Below are positions 10,300-24,039 of a DNA stretch of 64,000 bases, piece after piece; position 1 is the stretch's first letter; every line of letters begins with the position of its first letter. The position numbers were made by a program, and so were the translations under genes. Under the pieces are notes generated by a model that was not told the DNA's origin, made no database searches, and was given only the letters and a program-made list of their open reading frames with translations. The stretch is from Calliopum simillimum (lineage: Eukaryota; Arthropoda; Insecta; Diptera; Lauxaniidae): the NCBI GenBank assembly GCA_951812925.1, contig OX638370.1:100206897-100270896 (forward strand), written 5' to 3'.

Positions 10300-12560
10300 A
10301 AAAACGTAAAAAATCTATTTTGGGACGCTAATATTATCTTTACCCGCAAAAACAATTTATAATTTTATTTTTAAACGACAAAATTTTTGCAAGAACATTG
10401 TTTTTATTTCTCAAGCACCCTCGGGTATCCATTTTATAATGAAAAAAAGTTGTGACCAAAAAAAACATGTTTTTTAGCTAAAATAGGCCTTCAGTAGAAT
10501 CAAAAGTGCTCGATTAGTTTTTCAAGGAACGAAAAAAAATTATGCAGATATCGTTTATAAGAGTCCTTCTAACGTCTGAGTTGGTTTCGGAATGAATCTA
10601 AATTTCGACCCTATCTTATATACATATGTTTGTTCAAAGTTCCGAAAAAAAAAACAATGTTACTTATAAATTTCGAATGATGAAAATTGGGTACGTTAGG
10701 GTGGCGGCAAAAACCTCACATAGACCGATGAGGTCCATTGGATAGTAGTTGTAACATTTAAAACTGCATCTGACGTCTCCGAATTATGTTATTTCTTGAT
10801 TTCGAATAAATAGACTAAAACGGGGCAGTTTTGTTTAATTTTTTAAGAAGCATTTATGAACTCTTCGAGAATTTATTAAAAAATTAAGATAAAAAAAGTG
10901 TTATTATAGCTTAATCAACTGATTAACTGAGCAATAGGGCATACGTTTGTTGGCCTCGTGTTGACTCTCACGGCTGCGTGGCTGCATGGTACATTAATTG
11001 TGCATTATGAAAATGTGATATTAAACACCTGTTATTATTATCTGATCAGATTCAACTTTTTTTGGTGCCTTTGGAAACTGTGAAATGGTTGCTAATCAAA
11101 AAACAAAAATTCGTTTTTTTTTTCAGTCTCAGATATTTGGTCCATTATGGAAAAATTATAAAAAGAATGAAATTTTAACTTGAGTGTTCTTAACTGTATT
11201 ATATAATAAAATTTCACAGAAGGTGCTTTGTGAGAACTTAAAAAAAAGGAATAAATTGAAATCTTATTTCAATCTTTGAAATAAAATTTTGTTTCTTTTG
11301 TACTTAGATTCGGAAAAGGTAGTCGGGTCGGGCCGTACAATAATCAAAAATTTACGGACACACTTAGACCAAGAGTTGTTATACTGTAATACCAGAAAAA
11401 CAAATGTTAGGTCTCTGCTACTCCCACACCCACATAGATTATTTGATGATTAAGGGGCGGTAACGATATTTTCGCTTTAAATAAGTCATCCAGGTTGTAG
11501 AAGAAAATATGATTTCAGAACCATATAAGCTGGTTATAAAAAGAACATGAAAATTTTGGAGAGGGCGCTCGACAACTCCATCTTTCTTTTCCTCTCGGAA
11601 ACGGCTTTTGCAGAAGTCATTATAGCTACCTCCCAATCATTTATCGTGCATATCAAGTGAGTGGAACTTGTAACCCCTGCTCAAAGAAATAATATTTTAA
11701 ATATTTGTTGTCAATTTAAGCTCGTTTTGAGGTAGATTATTCAAAAAAAAAAAAAAAAAATCTGCTTTCAGAGTCTCTGACAAACAAAGTTAATCAAAAT
11801 AATCCCTTAAATTAAACTTTGCTCTAAAAACAACTCACTTAAAGTGCAATACCCCAATTCAGCAACATTTTCCAGTACACAACGACACAAAGTCTGGTGT
11901 GCTAAACACAATTTAATTCAATACTAATTTATTAAATTAAAACTTAATGAATAGACACGCCAAATTGATATAAAGTAACGCAATGCAAGGTAACGTGATG
12001 TACGCAAGTAAGAAAAAAAAAGAAGCAAAATATCTAAAAATTGAATAAAAATAAGTCAAGGTCGTCGTAATGGAGTTGTCACCTTAAAGCTGCTGCTATT
12101 GCCACCTTTTTTTTTGTGAAAGCAGCAACAGGAAAAAGAAAAAAAAAAAAGAAGAAATACTACCATTTATATAAAAAATGTAGTGAAATAGTAGTAGATT
12201 ATAGCAAAATGTATGCGATTTTACACATATATATGTACATGTGTGTCTTTATGTGTAAATTACAGACACAAAGATACAGTACGCTTTATGTGCATATGTG
12301 TGTATTTGGATAGACACATAGACAGACATTTGACATATTCACTAGGGACCATCATCAGAGTGTTACAAGCAAAGTTACTTTATCTAAAAATCACTTCTTT
12401 TTTTCCTGTGGTCTTTGGTTTTAACTTTTGTTTTGTGTATTTTTTTGGGTTGCACATTGATCGATGGTTGTTTTTGTTGTTGTCATAAGGAGATTTTTAC
12501 GTTTGTTTTAGATTGCTGATTTTTGGTTTTTCAAGTGAAAATTTACAAACATACATTTAG
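10300..12560. other. intron without recognisable genes
   Basis: AT-rich sequence with homopolymer runs. The 10692-10745 segment ('gttagggtggcggcaaaa') resembles, in reverse orientation, the 3' tail of the non-LTR element at 54905-55340 and may be a short relic of it. Nothing else was recognised. Confidence 0.4.
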
Positions 12561-12569
12561 TTAAAAGTA

Positions 12570-13468
12570 GAGTAGAACGGGGTAATGTCGTGCAGGGGGC
12601 AATGTCGTGAACTGGCTGTTTTAGCCCAAAGAATTGAATGATTTACAAACTGTTCGTAAGGTAGGGACCTGCTGACCTACTGAGCTTATGCATATAATAC
12701 TAGCAATTTTCACCAGTTCGTATCTACAGAGTAACCTTTTTTTCAAAACGCACGCTTTAGGGACGATACAAGTGTTTTTTTATCGGGTCAGAAAAATAAT
12801 TTTCCTTCCCGGAAAATATACCAGGTAAGTGTTTTCTGAAACGAAATATCCGGCCAAAGAAAAGAAGTATTTGGTTTTCGAAAAAAATTTTGGGCTTCAC
12901 CGAGTTATCGAAGTTGACCTTTAAAACGACCATTGGGGTAATGTCGTGCACATTCACTTACACAAACACAATTTCTTGCTACACAAATGTTGTTACACAT
13001 GCATGTAACCAATTAAATTATCTTTCGATCGGATGCTTACTCGTTGCATTCGCTTGAGATTTACGGTTTTACGAGCATGTCAAAGTTGAGTGCACGACAT
13101 TGCCCCGTTCTACTCTACACAACATATTATGTACTTCACACTTGTATAATAATAAATAAATACATGATAATGCTAAATCTCCACTTATAGAAACACTACC
13201 TATCATTTCTCACACATTTTGGTACCTTTACTATACTCGGAAAACAATGCACGACATTACCCCACAAATTTTGAGGGGGGTAATGTCGTGAACATTTTTT
13301 TTTTCTTCAGTTACACAAACACAATTTCTCGCTACACAAATGTTGTAACACATGGATGTAACCAATGAAATTATATTTCAATCGGATGCTTACTCGTCGC
13401 ATTCGCTTGAGATGTACGGCTTTACGAGCATGTCAAAGTTGAATGCACGACATTGCCCCGTTCTACTC
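12570..13468 (+). mobile_element. ~900-bp TA-flanked inverted-repeat element, copy 1
   Basis: The terminal inverted repeats are GAGTAGAACGGGG(T/C)AATG and its complement, with TA on both sides (12568-12569 and 13469-13470). The same terminal motif recurs internally: inverted near 12930-12955, 13085-13118 and 13248-13290. The element therefore looks like two related inverted-repeat units joined head to tail. It is non-coding apart from short frames that also appear in the second copy but have no recognisable domain. The reverse-complement copy lies at 33016-36181. This copy preserves the uninterrupted TAATA site (13125-13129 on the opposite strand) into which the foldback was inserted in the other copy. 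Confidence 0.8.
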
Positions 13469-13654
13469 TATATTTAGAAAAAATTAAAAAGAAAATATCC
13501 TTGCATGTTATCGACAGATTAATTAGGAAATTTGTTTTCATTGATTACTTTTTTTGGCTACTTAATGCAATGTTTCAATTTAGTCATGTGTGATTTGAAT
13601 CGATCATTTAAATCATAAGAATTTATATGTATAAGGACGCATTATTTTAAAACA

Positions 13655-14195
13655 AGACTAGCTACTGCCCGTTGAGCGTTGCCTTACCTTTGTCATGGTG
13701 GCTTTTTTGTTGTTGTTACGAACTATTACTGAGATCCCACCACGCTCGTCAGAGAGGTGCATGGCACCGCCCTTATTTGGCTTAGTGCCCTTTACGTATG
13801 TGTCTAATTTAAAACTGATATGTCTTATTTTGTTTTTAGGAGCGTGGCACCGCCCATTTCTTAAATGAATTTTAATTGGCTTAGTACCCTTTATATGTGA
13901 GTCAAATTTCATTCCTATGCCTCAAACAGTTTCCAAGATCTGTCGAATTTTGATTTTTTAGGTACATGGCTGCGCCCATTTTTTCTAGCGTGTATTAAGT
14001 ATTTGGCTTAATGCTCTTAACATATGTGCTAAATATCATTCCTCTGAGTTAAATTGCTTCTGAGATATGTCGAATTAAGTTTTTTAGGGGTGTAGTCTCT
14101 GATCTATACTAGTACACTCTAAAATTTTCATCGAAATCGGTCGAGTGATTTTCGATTCCATAACAAACAAAACAAACTTTAATTTTTATATATTA
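13655..14195 (+). repeat. tandem array with 'TGGCACCGCCC' units
   Basis: Three to four degenerate units carry 'atggcaccgccc', 'gtggcaccgcccattt' and 'atggctgcgcccattt' near 13761, 13844 and 13966, each followed by 'ggcttagtgccctttac' variants. The array starts 'actagctactgcccgttg' and ends 'tcatcgaaatcggtcgagtg', then 'aactttaatttttatatatta', the sort of tail seen at the 3' side of insect RTE-like repeats (inference). No coding region is retained. Confidence 0.55.
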
Positions 14196-14564
14196 GATAA
14201 TGGGGGATATTGAGAATAAATATTCCCGGGGAATTTTTCTGAGATTGCAATTGAGAATGCACAGTAGTCTGAGAAAAGTTCCACGGGAATATTAATTCAC
14301 GATAGCCCCCCATTGTGTATATGACTGCTCTAAGGGAACAAAAAACATCAAGAACACGAAGTACATAATGACTTTTTGCGACGTTTTCAATATTTTTTGA
14401 CTTTTTAAAAGTCCTTACTTATCCCAATTTTCTTAACATTTTCCGAGTTTTTAAAAATTGCTTGATTCTTTAAAAATGTTTAAAATTTTTTAAGTCTTAA
14501 TATTTTTTGACGTTTCAAAAAATTTTCGATTAATTCAATATCCGTTGATTGTCAAAAATATCAA

Positions 14565-14815
14565 AAAAAAAAAAATATCCAATGAAAAATATCCAAAATA
14601 AAAACATCCAATAAAAAAAATATTGAATAAAAAATGTCCAAAAATAAAAATTCAAATAAAAAATTATCGATTGTATTTATTAAATTTAGTTAAATTATTT
14701 TGAGGGAAAATTAATGTTGGACACTTTTTCATTGGATGTTTTTATTTTTGGATGTTTTTTCGAATGTTGTTTTTTTATGTTTTTCGGATGTCTCTTTTTG
14801 GACTTTTTTTTTTGG
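14565..14815. repeat. quasi-palindromic TCCAA/TTGGA low-complexity block
   Basis: On the left (14572-14650), 'tatccaatgaaaaatatcca' type motifs repeat about six times. On the right (14725-14815), the complementary 'cattggatgtttttattttt' and 'ggatgttttttcg' repeat. The two halves could pair over a long imperfect stem. Confidence 0.5.
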
Positions 14816-15059
14816 ATAGTTTTGAGTGGAATCCAATATCCTTAAAGTTATGCATGTAAAATTCTCATGGATTTTTTGATTTTTTCAACATTTTGCATTC
14901 TTCGTGTTTTTGAAGGTTTCTCAAACACGAAAATTTTTCCGATTTTTTCCTTAGTTTCTGATTTCAACACTTTCTTCTCCAACGGTTTTAATTTTTTTTT
15001 GATATTTGTAAATTTTCTCAGTATACCTTAAGCTTCTAATTTTTCAGATTTTTTCAAGT

Positions 15060-18000
15060 GATTCCTGATTTTTAATCTGGTACTTTGATTGAATCTACTA
15101 CTGAATTAATCTAGAGTTCCGGATGATTAAAACGGAATTTGATCGCCAAAAAAATTCTACATTTATTTTTGATCATTTCAAATACATAAAAAAGTATTAC
15201 ACAGATGCAAAACTGGACCAGAGGAAGAACAAAAATATGCCAACAGATGTACGTTGGGTCGAACATTTTGTCACATGATTATAGAAGAATTCCGTTTTAA
15301 GAATTCGCTCACACTACAACTTTAAAAAATCAATCTTGCTCCAAACATCCCGGGGATAACGTTGATTGACGGAGATTAATAAATAGAACAGCCAATTTTG
15401 GAACTTCCTATATGCATATGTGATGCTTGCACTAATTCCAAGGTTCATAAAACCTACACCAATCGATAGAGAAATTTTCCCTGAGCAATATATCAAAATG
15501 GGTTCTAGTAATTTTTACGGGAAATCATGTAAATTGGCAACCCAAACTCTTTTTGGCTTTTGAAAGATTTTTCGCATAGTTTATTCAGCATTTCTAAAGT
15601 TTTTTCAAGATTTTTCGAACCTTCTTAGTATTTTCTGATTTTCTCCATATTTTTGACTTTTTTTTTAGTTCTTTTTTCACATAATTTTTCTTGTCGTCTA
15701 GTCTCTTGCTAGATTTTGCGAACTTTACCATTATTTCGATGTACAAAATCACTCATCATCGGCAAATCCATGCCTAGCGTAATAAAATTTGACTTGACTC
15801 CCTCGAATTTCGCGGAAATTTTGTTTATGGATTACTTTGAGGCCAAACTAATCATAATGGCAATCAAGTCATTTTTTTTAGGAACTTGACGAACTAAATT
15901 ATAACTTGGAAATTGTTCTAAAAAAGTAATGATAATGAAAGCTAATAAAATATGCTAATCGGAGTAAGTTTTATGGTATATATTTAACGAGAAGAACAGT
16001 TTTTAGTACTAAGATTACAAAAAACGTTCCACAGCCTACTTTTACGATCTCGCAAAATATGTTTGATGGAAAGTAAACTAAATTACTTTCTATTTGAATT
16101 CAAAACAAAGATGGTATCTCTATATAAACGATAGACCGTTACTGGAATTAACTTTCCTAACCGATCATTATGTTCTGACCTACTTCGGAAAGGTAATGAA
16201 TCATACTATAAGTGCAAAATTAATTGTCTGAGAAAAATAACTATTTTCATTAATTTTTAGTACTAATCTATATATTTATATGCAAGACAAAAACTTGTCC
16301 ATCTATTTGTACTATGTTTGAAATGGAGTACGAATTTAAATTATACACCATTAGAAAGGTATTTGTGTGTAAATGTGCACAAAGTTAAAATTATGTTAAT
16401 ATTTTGACTTTAAGCTTAATTAAATATAAATTTTTCAATATTAACAACAACCAAATACACGGACACACAGAGCTGAAAAAAAAATAAAGCACAAAGAGAA
16501 AGACAAAAAGCATAGCACTGACTTCATGTTTTTTGTTTTGTTTATATTTCGTTTGAGTTATACCAGGGATTATAAATGAGCTTTTCTATTCCGTACCATA
16601 TAGCAAAAAAAAGTACTAAAAGTGTCCAAAAAGTACCAACATTATTTACTACATATGTGGTCGAATTTTGACCACTGGGCGATTTTAGTACGAATTAAAA
16701 CGCAAAATGGTCTAGTACTTAGATCTTTTAAAATACTTTTTATGGAAAGAAGACAAAACTATATATCATTTGAGTTCAAAAATAAGTTGTTCAGATATTT
16801 TCTTCAGACTTTCGAATTCTTAATAAATGATGCTTGGTGGGACATCTTTAAATCTTGCTTCGAAAATGCAGACATTTTTGAATTCACTTTTTAATTTGTG
16901 AAATATAACATTTTTTAATAACAAATGGATTTTTGCAATAAAATTTAAGCAGCATTCTCTTCTCAAATTTCGCAACTAAAAAGTTTTCTTAACAGAAATT
17001 TAATGTTGAAAAATTTTCAACTTGAAATGATGGACATTTTTTTCTATAAAAATTCTTTACTGAAAAAACCAACGGACGCTGGTAAAAAGAAAAATGCGAA
17101 TGCGCAACATTTTCGATTATCTGTCAACAGTTGAAAATCACAATAACAAAAAAAAAAAAAAAAACAACAACAACAAAATAAAATACAACAACCTATAATC
17201 CCAGTGAAAAAACCCCCAACACAGTGTCCATGAGTAGAAGGCAGCAGCATTTGCCGCTGTGTCTCTTTTCGGCCATAAAGCAGGATTTAAAGGATCCCAT
17301 AAAATAAATCGACTCCATTTGTATTATGAGCCAAGCAAAGCGCGTGCACACACACACGCAATAACAACAACAACACAAACACATATAGACACATAAACAG
17401 ACAGACAGACAGACAGACAATGGCATATAACGCGTAAACCGTTGGCGACGTGGTGACTGCGAAAATTGTGGCTAAAATGAAAAAATATTGAGCAAAAAGC
17501 GATTTTCATAAACCACTCAATGTGCATTTAAAGATGAACCCAAAAAACAAAAAAAAAAAAAAAACAAAAAAAAGGACCAAGGATCAGTAGCAACGACCAT
17601 AGTAGCACTTCGTAAACTCATAAACTTGGTGATTGCAGGCGGGCAGACAGACAGACATAAAACGCATTACGTAGCGACAATTTTTATTGTATTTATCTGT
17701 GTGTGCTTAACCGCAAAAGGACGTAAGCACCACCACAAGTGAATGCTCCAAGAATTCTTTATTGAATTTTGATTATTGCGTTACGGCAAGAAGTTGCCCC
17801 AACAAACAGTGTGCGACCAAAGTACAACCAATAAAATCCGTAAGATATACCTAACTACCAAACAGCAATAACATTTGCGACGTAAGTGTATGACGTAAAC
17901 GTAAAGGATATTGCATTTTAAACCAATCGAATGATTAAGTTGAGGATTTTGCTTGGAAAACAATAAATTTTTAATTTTCTTCATAGCATTGCAATGATGT

Positions 18001-18740
18001 TACGCAAAGTGAAGCAAAAAGAGGAAATATACAAAAACGTTACGAAACTCAATGAAACGTAACAAAAATGTTATTGCATTTTTTCCAATTCAATTATTGT
18101 TCACGAAAATAATGAAAATTTGATTGCTGCAATGCTGCTCTAGTGCTTCTCTGTGTATTATTATGGCAGTGACAGTTTCATCAAGCACTTGCCTATCTAT
18201 ATGGTTACCTCTTTTTTATTGAATATACCAACCAACCGAACACATAACTCCGTCATCCACAATTCTCTGGAAAGTTCAATGTTTGCGTTGCTGTCGCGAA
18301 CTGTCATCGAAATGTCAAATTGAAATGAAATCACAGCATTTTTGCTACTTGATTTATTTTGGAATTTTGATTGATTTTCAATTTGGTTTGGTTCTTTTTC
18401 TGGTACATTTAGCAAAGCCTTTTGTAGTAGTTATGAGGTTGTTTTATTTGTTTTTGATTTGGCTCTTAATTGAAAATTCACTGATGACATGAAAACTCAA
18501 TTACATTTTTTTTTTTCCTTTCATTCCGTACAACATTTGCATTTACATATTCTTTGCCTAAATTTTCTCGATAAATTTAAAGAATTGATAAAGTTACTTT
18601 ACAACTGAAGAGTTAAGGAAAAGCTAAGATAAGTAGAAATATTAGCATGCTTCCTGAATATCTTGTTTAAAATATTCTGTTTACAGCTTATTATACGATC
18701 TCATAAAAAATTTTAAAATATTCTTAAGACTGCTTTTATT
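15060..18740. other. plain intron with simple repeats
   Basis: No coding region or mobile element was recognised. There are CA runs near 17340-17400, a (ACAG)n microsatellite near 17398-17420, a CAA cluster near 17163-17180 and A-runs near 17149-17162 and 17549-17570. Confidence 0.4.
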
Positions 18741-18759
18741 CAGTCCTTTTAAATGAGAT

Positions 18760-19150
18760 TTGGATCATAAGCGTCGAATATACCATCCTTTAACATTTGA
18801 CAAAGTTTTTGGATTACGTCCAAAAATTCTCTTCTTCATCGCTCTTAACTATATCTTAGAGAAAGTCCTGCATAATGCTAAAAGAACAATTATACTATCT
18901 AGACTACGCTGTGACAAAATTTATTTCTTTATTGTCCAGATATTAAGATATACATATAAAATATATTACAAGACATTATCTTAGTATCGGAACAATCTGA
19001 GAATGTATCCAGTACCAAAAGCTTGAAGTTGAACGTAGGCTTTCTTTCAAGATATCATTTTAATGGTAAGCCATAAGCGCATGTAAAAATCGACAGCTCC
19101 ACTTCTCTAGGTAGCATCTTCTCAAAAGGCGATGCGGGAAGAAGGGACAA
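18760..19150 (+). pseudogene. possible decayed non-LTR reverse transcriptase
   Basis: A 74-codon frame contains 'FFIALNYILEKVLHNA' and 'VQILRYTYKI', which resemble the segment of RTE-like reverse transcriptases just before and around the catalytic box, where intact proteins read roughly LFN-ALE and Y-ADD. The catalytic aspartates are gone. Downstream, at about 19095-19140, a frame reading 'SLGSIFSKGDAGRRDKRQ' resembles the following region. The match is weak and rests on eye alignment only. Confidence 0.3.
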
Positions 19151-19219
19151 AAGGCAGTTAGAGAAAGAACACACAATAAAAAAGAAAAGTCTGAATGATG
19201 TTTCATTATGTTTTTACAA

Positions 19220-19470
19220 ACAAATGTCGAAAAGTATCAAAAAGTATCAAAAAGTAATCGTAGGTAAGTATGCAAAAATATCAAAAAAGTTAAAGAATGA
19301 TACAAAAAATTTTAAGAAATTTTTTGTTGTCCTCAAGAAGTTCTTCACATTTGAAAAATACCGAATAAAGTCGAAGAATTTTAATTCTAAACAAATGTGT
19401 CAAGGAAAGTCGTAAAATATTGAAAAGAACGGAAAATTAAACAAACGTCAAATTATATCAATAAATGTCA
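19220..19470. repeat. low-complexity 'AAAAAGT' block
   Basis: Short, irregular repeats of 'caaaaagta' and 'gaaaattt' type. They generate lysine-rich reading frames with no domain. Similar blocks occur at 28880-29400 and 30580-31150. Confidence 0.5.
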
Positions 19471-19499
19471 AAGAACATAAACGATGGCGATAAAGAGAT

Positions 19500-19870
19500 A
19501 TCGACATTTCCGCCAAAAGGTCTAACGTGAGCCAAAAATTTAAATAATCATATCTCTGAAACTATTTAGCGTACATGGATGAGGTTAAGAGCTAATTTAA
19601 AAAGCACCTAGACAAATAATGTGTACTAAGAAAAATGGGGGTATCATGCCCCACAAAAATCACTTCATCTCATCTCCGAAAATATTTATCGCACATTATA
19701 TTGTACATGCATACAAAGCGCCAGAACAAATAATGTTCCCTGGGAAAATTGGCGATTCCACGCCCTTAAAAAAGGAAATTCATAATTTATGTGATTTGGT
19801 ACACATGTAAAATGGATAGGGACAAATAACATTCTTTGGAAAAATTGGTGATGCCACCTCAACTTACCAA
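19500..19870 (+). repeat. degenerate tandem repeat, ~100-115 bp units
   Basis: Three units with the pattern 'gacaaataatgt...tgggaaaattggcgattccacgccc' appear, their cores near 19636 (gtatcatgcccc), 19751 (gattccacgccc) and 19847 (gatgccacctc). Spacing is roughly 115 and 96 bp. It is non-coding and resembles the cores of other tandem families in this window. Confidence 0.5.
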
Positions 19871-20282
19871 GATAAGGTGATCCAACATTTACTGGGAAAT
19901 CCTGGTTTTTGAAAGATTTTCAATTTAAAATTTGTATGGTGAAAAAATTGTTACGTTCATAATATCACGTATCGATTCAGATTATGATCAGAAGAAAAAA
20001 AAATTACTGAAGATATTTGAATCAAACAAAATATATTACAAAATAACATTATTGCATAAGATTCTAAAATTAGTCGCACTAAAAAACTATGACTTGTTTT
20101 GCTGGATTCTGACTTCCTTTGAATTGGCAAGAAAACTACTTCTATTCTTGTCCCGTTCGTTTTATGTCCGAAAAATATATATTTGTTATGTTGAAAATTA
20201 ATCATGTCGGGATATCATAAAAACTTAAAAATTTAGAATTAATTGCAAATGGTATAAAATGTCCAAAATGTTTGCTTTATCA

Positions 20283-21190
20283 TTTCTGCAAAAAAAAAAA
20301 AAACCCGGACAACGAATCCTTCACTTTTTCATCACTTGTAAATTTCTTTCCACGAAATTCTTTTTTCAAGTTTGGGTATAGGCAAATATTGCTGAGAGCC
20401 AGGTCAGCACTGTTATGTGGGTGAGTCAGAATTTCGAAGCACACCTTCTGCAGTGCGGCCAACGTAACACGGCGCGTTCTCGTGCAGAAGGAGAGTTTTT
20501 CCCTTCTTTTTTATTGACAGCTTTCTTGAACCACTCTTAGATTGAAGCGTAGTATTATCCGGTTATAGGGACTTTTTTATCTTTGCAATAGGTCAATACG
20601 ATCCTTTTTAAATCCCAAAGCACTATGGCTATGATTTTTTCTCCCGACTGTGACATTTTAAACTTCTTAGCTGGTGGTGTGACATTTTTGTGCCTCAAAC
20701 AGAAGTGTGTTTGGACTCGGGTTCATAAAGATGAACTAATTTTTTGTTTCCAGTAACAATTCGATCTTATTCTCCGTCTTTGGACCTCATTCTCCTCTGT
20801 AGTGAAAGAGGTCCAAAGGCTTCGAGAATACGTCACATGTTTTTTTTTTTTTTGAGGCTTTGTGACTATTCTCGGCATGGTTGCATCTGATACACCAATC
20901 ATTTCTGCGAGCTGTGTTTTCTTTAGTCGGGTATCTTCCAATATTAATTTTTGAATGAGATCCGGAGTGGTAACGTCAATCGGCCGTCTTGGTCGAGGGT
21001 CGTCTTCAAGTGACTCCTTCCCTCGGTTAAAGAGGCTATGGTACTTGCAAATTATAGTTTTACTCGGAAAAGAGTCAACGTAAACGGTCTCTCTTGCATC
21101 TCTTGCAGTATGGTTTGAACTGCAGTTCTCTGCTTGGTAAGCAAATTTAGTTATAATAGCTCGATACTCGTTTTACTCCATATTTGAGAA
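20283..21190 (-). pseudogene. decayed mariner-type transposase
   Basis: Reading right to left, the order follows a mariner transposase. A start-like ATG is followed by a stop (about 21180). Next come 'YHSLFNRGKESLEDDPRPRR' (20990-21060), which matches the linker with its 'R-G-SLEDxPRxGRP' signature, and 'RLKKTQLAEMIGVSDATM' (20870-20940), the second helix-turn-helix. Then come a frame with a 'LLHENAP'-like motif (about 20470-20500) and 'HNSADLALSN-CLYPNLKKE' (20350-20420), corresponding to the region of the third catalytic acidic residue. Frameshifts, stops and an A/T run at 20839-20853 break it. It is a different lineage from the fragment at 6655. Family identification is solid; exact limits are not. 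Confidence 0.75.
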
Positions 21191-21639
21191 TTTATTTGGC
21201 ACTGATTTGTTTGGTCGACGAGAGACCCCAAAAATGAAATGAAAAATTAATTACGGTAGAAGAAGTATAAAAAATCAATGATTTCTTATCAAAAATATAG
21301 TTTTCCACAAAATATATTTTTTTTAAATAACGATTTGTTAAATTTACTGTCGATTAAATGGATTATTTACATATCACAGGGCGTTTGAGTTACTTTTTGT
21401 TAAATGTTTTTTTTTTTTTTTTTTTAAGAAAAGTCGGCAAAAATCTCATTTCAACGATATCCAATGAAAGCGACTTATTCAGAAAACATTTTTATTTGAG
21501 ATTTTTGTATGATGTTCTATATCACTGAATTTTTTGTACCCGTCCATATTTCCAAGTAGAACAGTTTTACTGATATTTTTTGTTCTAACCCGTCCAGCCT
21601 TAAGTTTGTCTTATTTTAAGAATTCATTATACTACGTTT

Positions 21640-22060
21640 TCACCAGAGATTTGTGAGGTGATTTACGGCTGTTTCGAGATTTTGCTCTAAGTTCCTTTGT
21701 AAACTACAAAAAAAACTTCTTCTGGCGAGATTTATTTCTAAGCTTGGTATAAATCTCACCCCTTTTTACCCTTTAACTTTGACGATTGGATTTAAATGTT
21801 ACAAAAAAAAAAAAAAAAAAAAGAAAATGGAAGCAAACATTAAAAAGAAAAGAAAGGATGTTGAAAAGAAAATATTATTAAAAAGAAGAAAATATAAAAT
21901 GGAAAATGTTATTTTTGCCACAAATAAAAACATTAATTTTTCGGCTTATGTCATTAACTGTCAAAAATAAATCTCTTGCGGCCGGTGAAAATGGGGAGGA
22001 TTTAACAAGGAGATTTATAAATCTCGTCAGAGTTAATTTCCGGCTGAAACGTTGTATTAG
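21640..22060 (+). repeat. dispersed repeat, copy 1
   Basis: This segment, including 'caccagagatttgtgaggtg', 'cattaactgtcaaaaataaa' and 'gatttataaatct', is similar to the reverse complement of 55745-56105. An A-run (about 21803-21822) lies in the middle. Short lysine-rich frames within it have no domain. The type of element is unknown. Confidence 0.5.
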
Positions 22061-22069
22061 AAGTTGTAG

Positions 22070-23690
22070 AGTTTTAAAACTTTTTCTCAAAACATTTTCT
22101 ATCGTTGGCTAAGTCTGCCCTATAACCAAATTATTTCAATAATAAGTTATTAATTTTTTTAACAAGTATTTAGCTAAGCAATCCATTCTTCTTTACTCAA
22201 AACGTGTAATTTTTTCTCTTTCTTTAAAATATACCATTCAATAATTTTTCTACTGAATGCTTTTTCCAACAACATAAAAATCTTTGAAACCGATAAAAAG
22301 GACATTTCCAAAATCCGTTAACAAGTTGAAAATGATATGAACGGTCATAAAGAAAATCTCGCACGCATTTATTTTATGGGAGCTACAGCAATTTGGTAGC
22401 TTTCCGAAATGACTTTTATCGAAACGTTTGTGGCTGGTATGTGCTGTGTGGAACGTGGGAAGATATCTAAAGTCTTGTGGAGAAAACTTAAAAAAAAGTA
22501 CAGAAGTTTTTAAGAATGAAGGCATGTTAAAAATCTGAAAATTTATATGAAACAAAAATGATAAAAAGAGCGTAATTAAGGCATTTTTACGAGAAATCAT
22601 ATTTTTCGGCATAAATAGAAGAATTTTTTCTGAAATGAATGAATTTCTGTTTTCTTTTAACTTACACTGCCAGCTTCCCCGTTAATGTTAGAAAAATAAA
22701 TAGAAGTTACCTACTCGTATTTTATTTATAATTTTTAAGTTTTGCTCGCATCAAAAATCCTTCCCACACAATCAATGCGCATGCTCTACTTCCAGCTGTA
22801 GTGTTCAACTGCTCTCTGCAAGGATTTGCGTTTAAATCTACCCCCAGGCAACAAACATACAATCCTCAACTTAAGGGTTGCTGGTATAGTACCTGGTATG
22901 CCTGCTTTATTGTGAATGCGTCATATTTTTGTTTTTTCTCTTTCTTTTTGGTTTTTGTGTTTGCAGGTTCTACCCACCTTTTCCCATTTACAAAAGAATT
23001 TAGATGAAAGTTTTTTTTTTCATTCTCTCGTTTTTTTTTTTTGTTTTTGCATTCTTCCGGTTGCCACTGACTATCACTTTGCTTTTGGGATTTGATTTGA
23101 AAATTCCTGAAACAATTGATGATAGCAACGACAGCAGCAGCAGCAACAGCAAGAGGATGGATAGATAGATGATACTCCATATGGAAAGCATACTTTCATG
23201 TTGCTGCAATTGTCATAGTGACCAGTAGTAGTAGGAGTATAAAAAAAAAATTTGCAAAATTTTATAGCACCAAGGTAACCGTATTTTATATTGGTACCCA
23301 CTATCACATTTTTTGTTTTTTTATTTTCGGAGAACTTTAATTTCAAGTTTTTAGGTATGGCATTCAACGGTTTTAAAAAGGTTTGCTTAATTTTTGTAGC
23401 ATTTTTGTTATATTATGGTTTTGAAGTTTTCTTTGCCAAATAATATTCAAAGTATTCTTGGTGAATATCAACACAAAAATAAGGAACTTTTACATGAAAA
23501 ATATTGTTCAATCTTAAAATCGAGTTGTTAGTTTTTTTTTGTAAAGTTCTATAATTTATATATATGGTATAGTACTAGATGAAATGCTCAATTGGAAGCC
23601 TCATCTAGAAAACACAATCCGGTAAGCAAATGCAATGACTCTTAGACAAAACATGGAGACTTAGCCCAAAACTTAGCCTATGGATGTATA
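22070..23690. other. intron without recognisable genes
   Basis: AT-rich sequence with T/A runs (23006-23045) and a CAG/AGC cluster (23132-23152). Reading frames here are shadows of simple repeats. Confidence 0.35.
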
Positions 23691-24039
23691 CTATACAGTT
23701 GGCAGGGTAAACGAAAAATATTTGGAAAAACTGCCCTCTATTTCAAAGCTTACTTTGAGATTAGCTAATATCGTCTTTTTTCCATAGTTTCAGCAGGTGA
23801 TGTCCGATTTTAAAAAAATTGTATTAATTGGGCCTTAATTAGTATTTTTTTTGGGTAAAATGTAAATATGTTTTTAAGGACTTAAATTCTACAAAGAAAA
23901 AATAACATTTAAGAGGATACAAACCAGAGAGACTAGATCGTACTAGTCGAATATGAACTCGTAGGTCCAAAGAGAATGAGAAATATTTAGAAATACTCAA
24001 TTCGATGGTGATTACCATCCGTGACCTAAGGGAATAAGG

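Noticed and set aside
12757..12957. Small conserved protein MNVHDITPMVVLKV..., repeated at 35793-36008
   Set aside because: Both are parts of two copies of one non-coding inverted-repeat element. The similarity is explained by the DNA, the start motif is the element's internal terminal repeat, and the ends of the frames differ.
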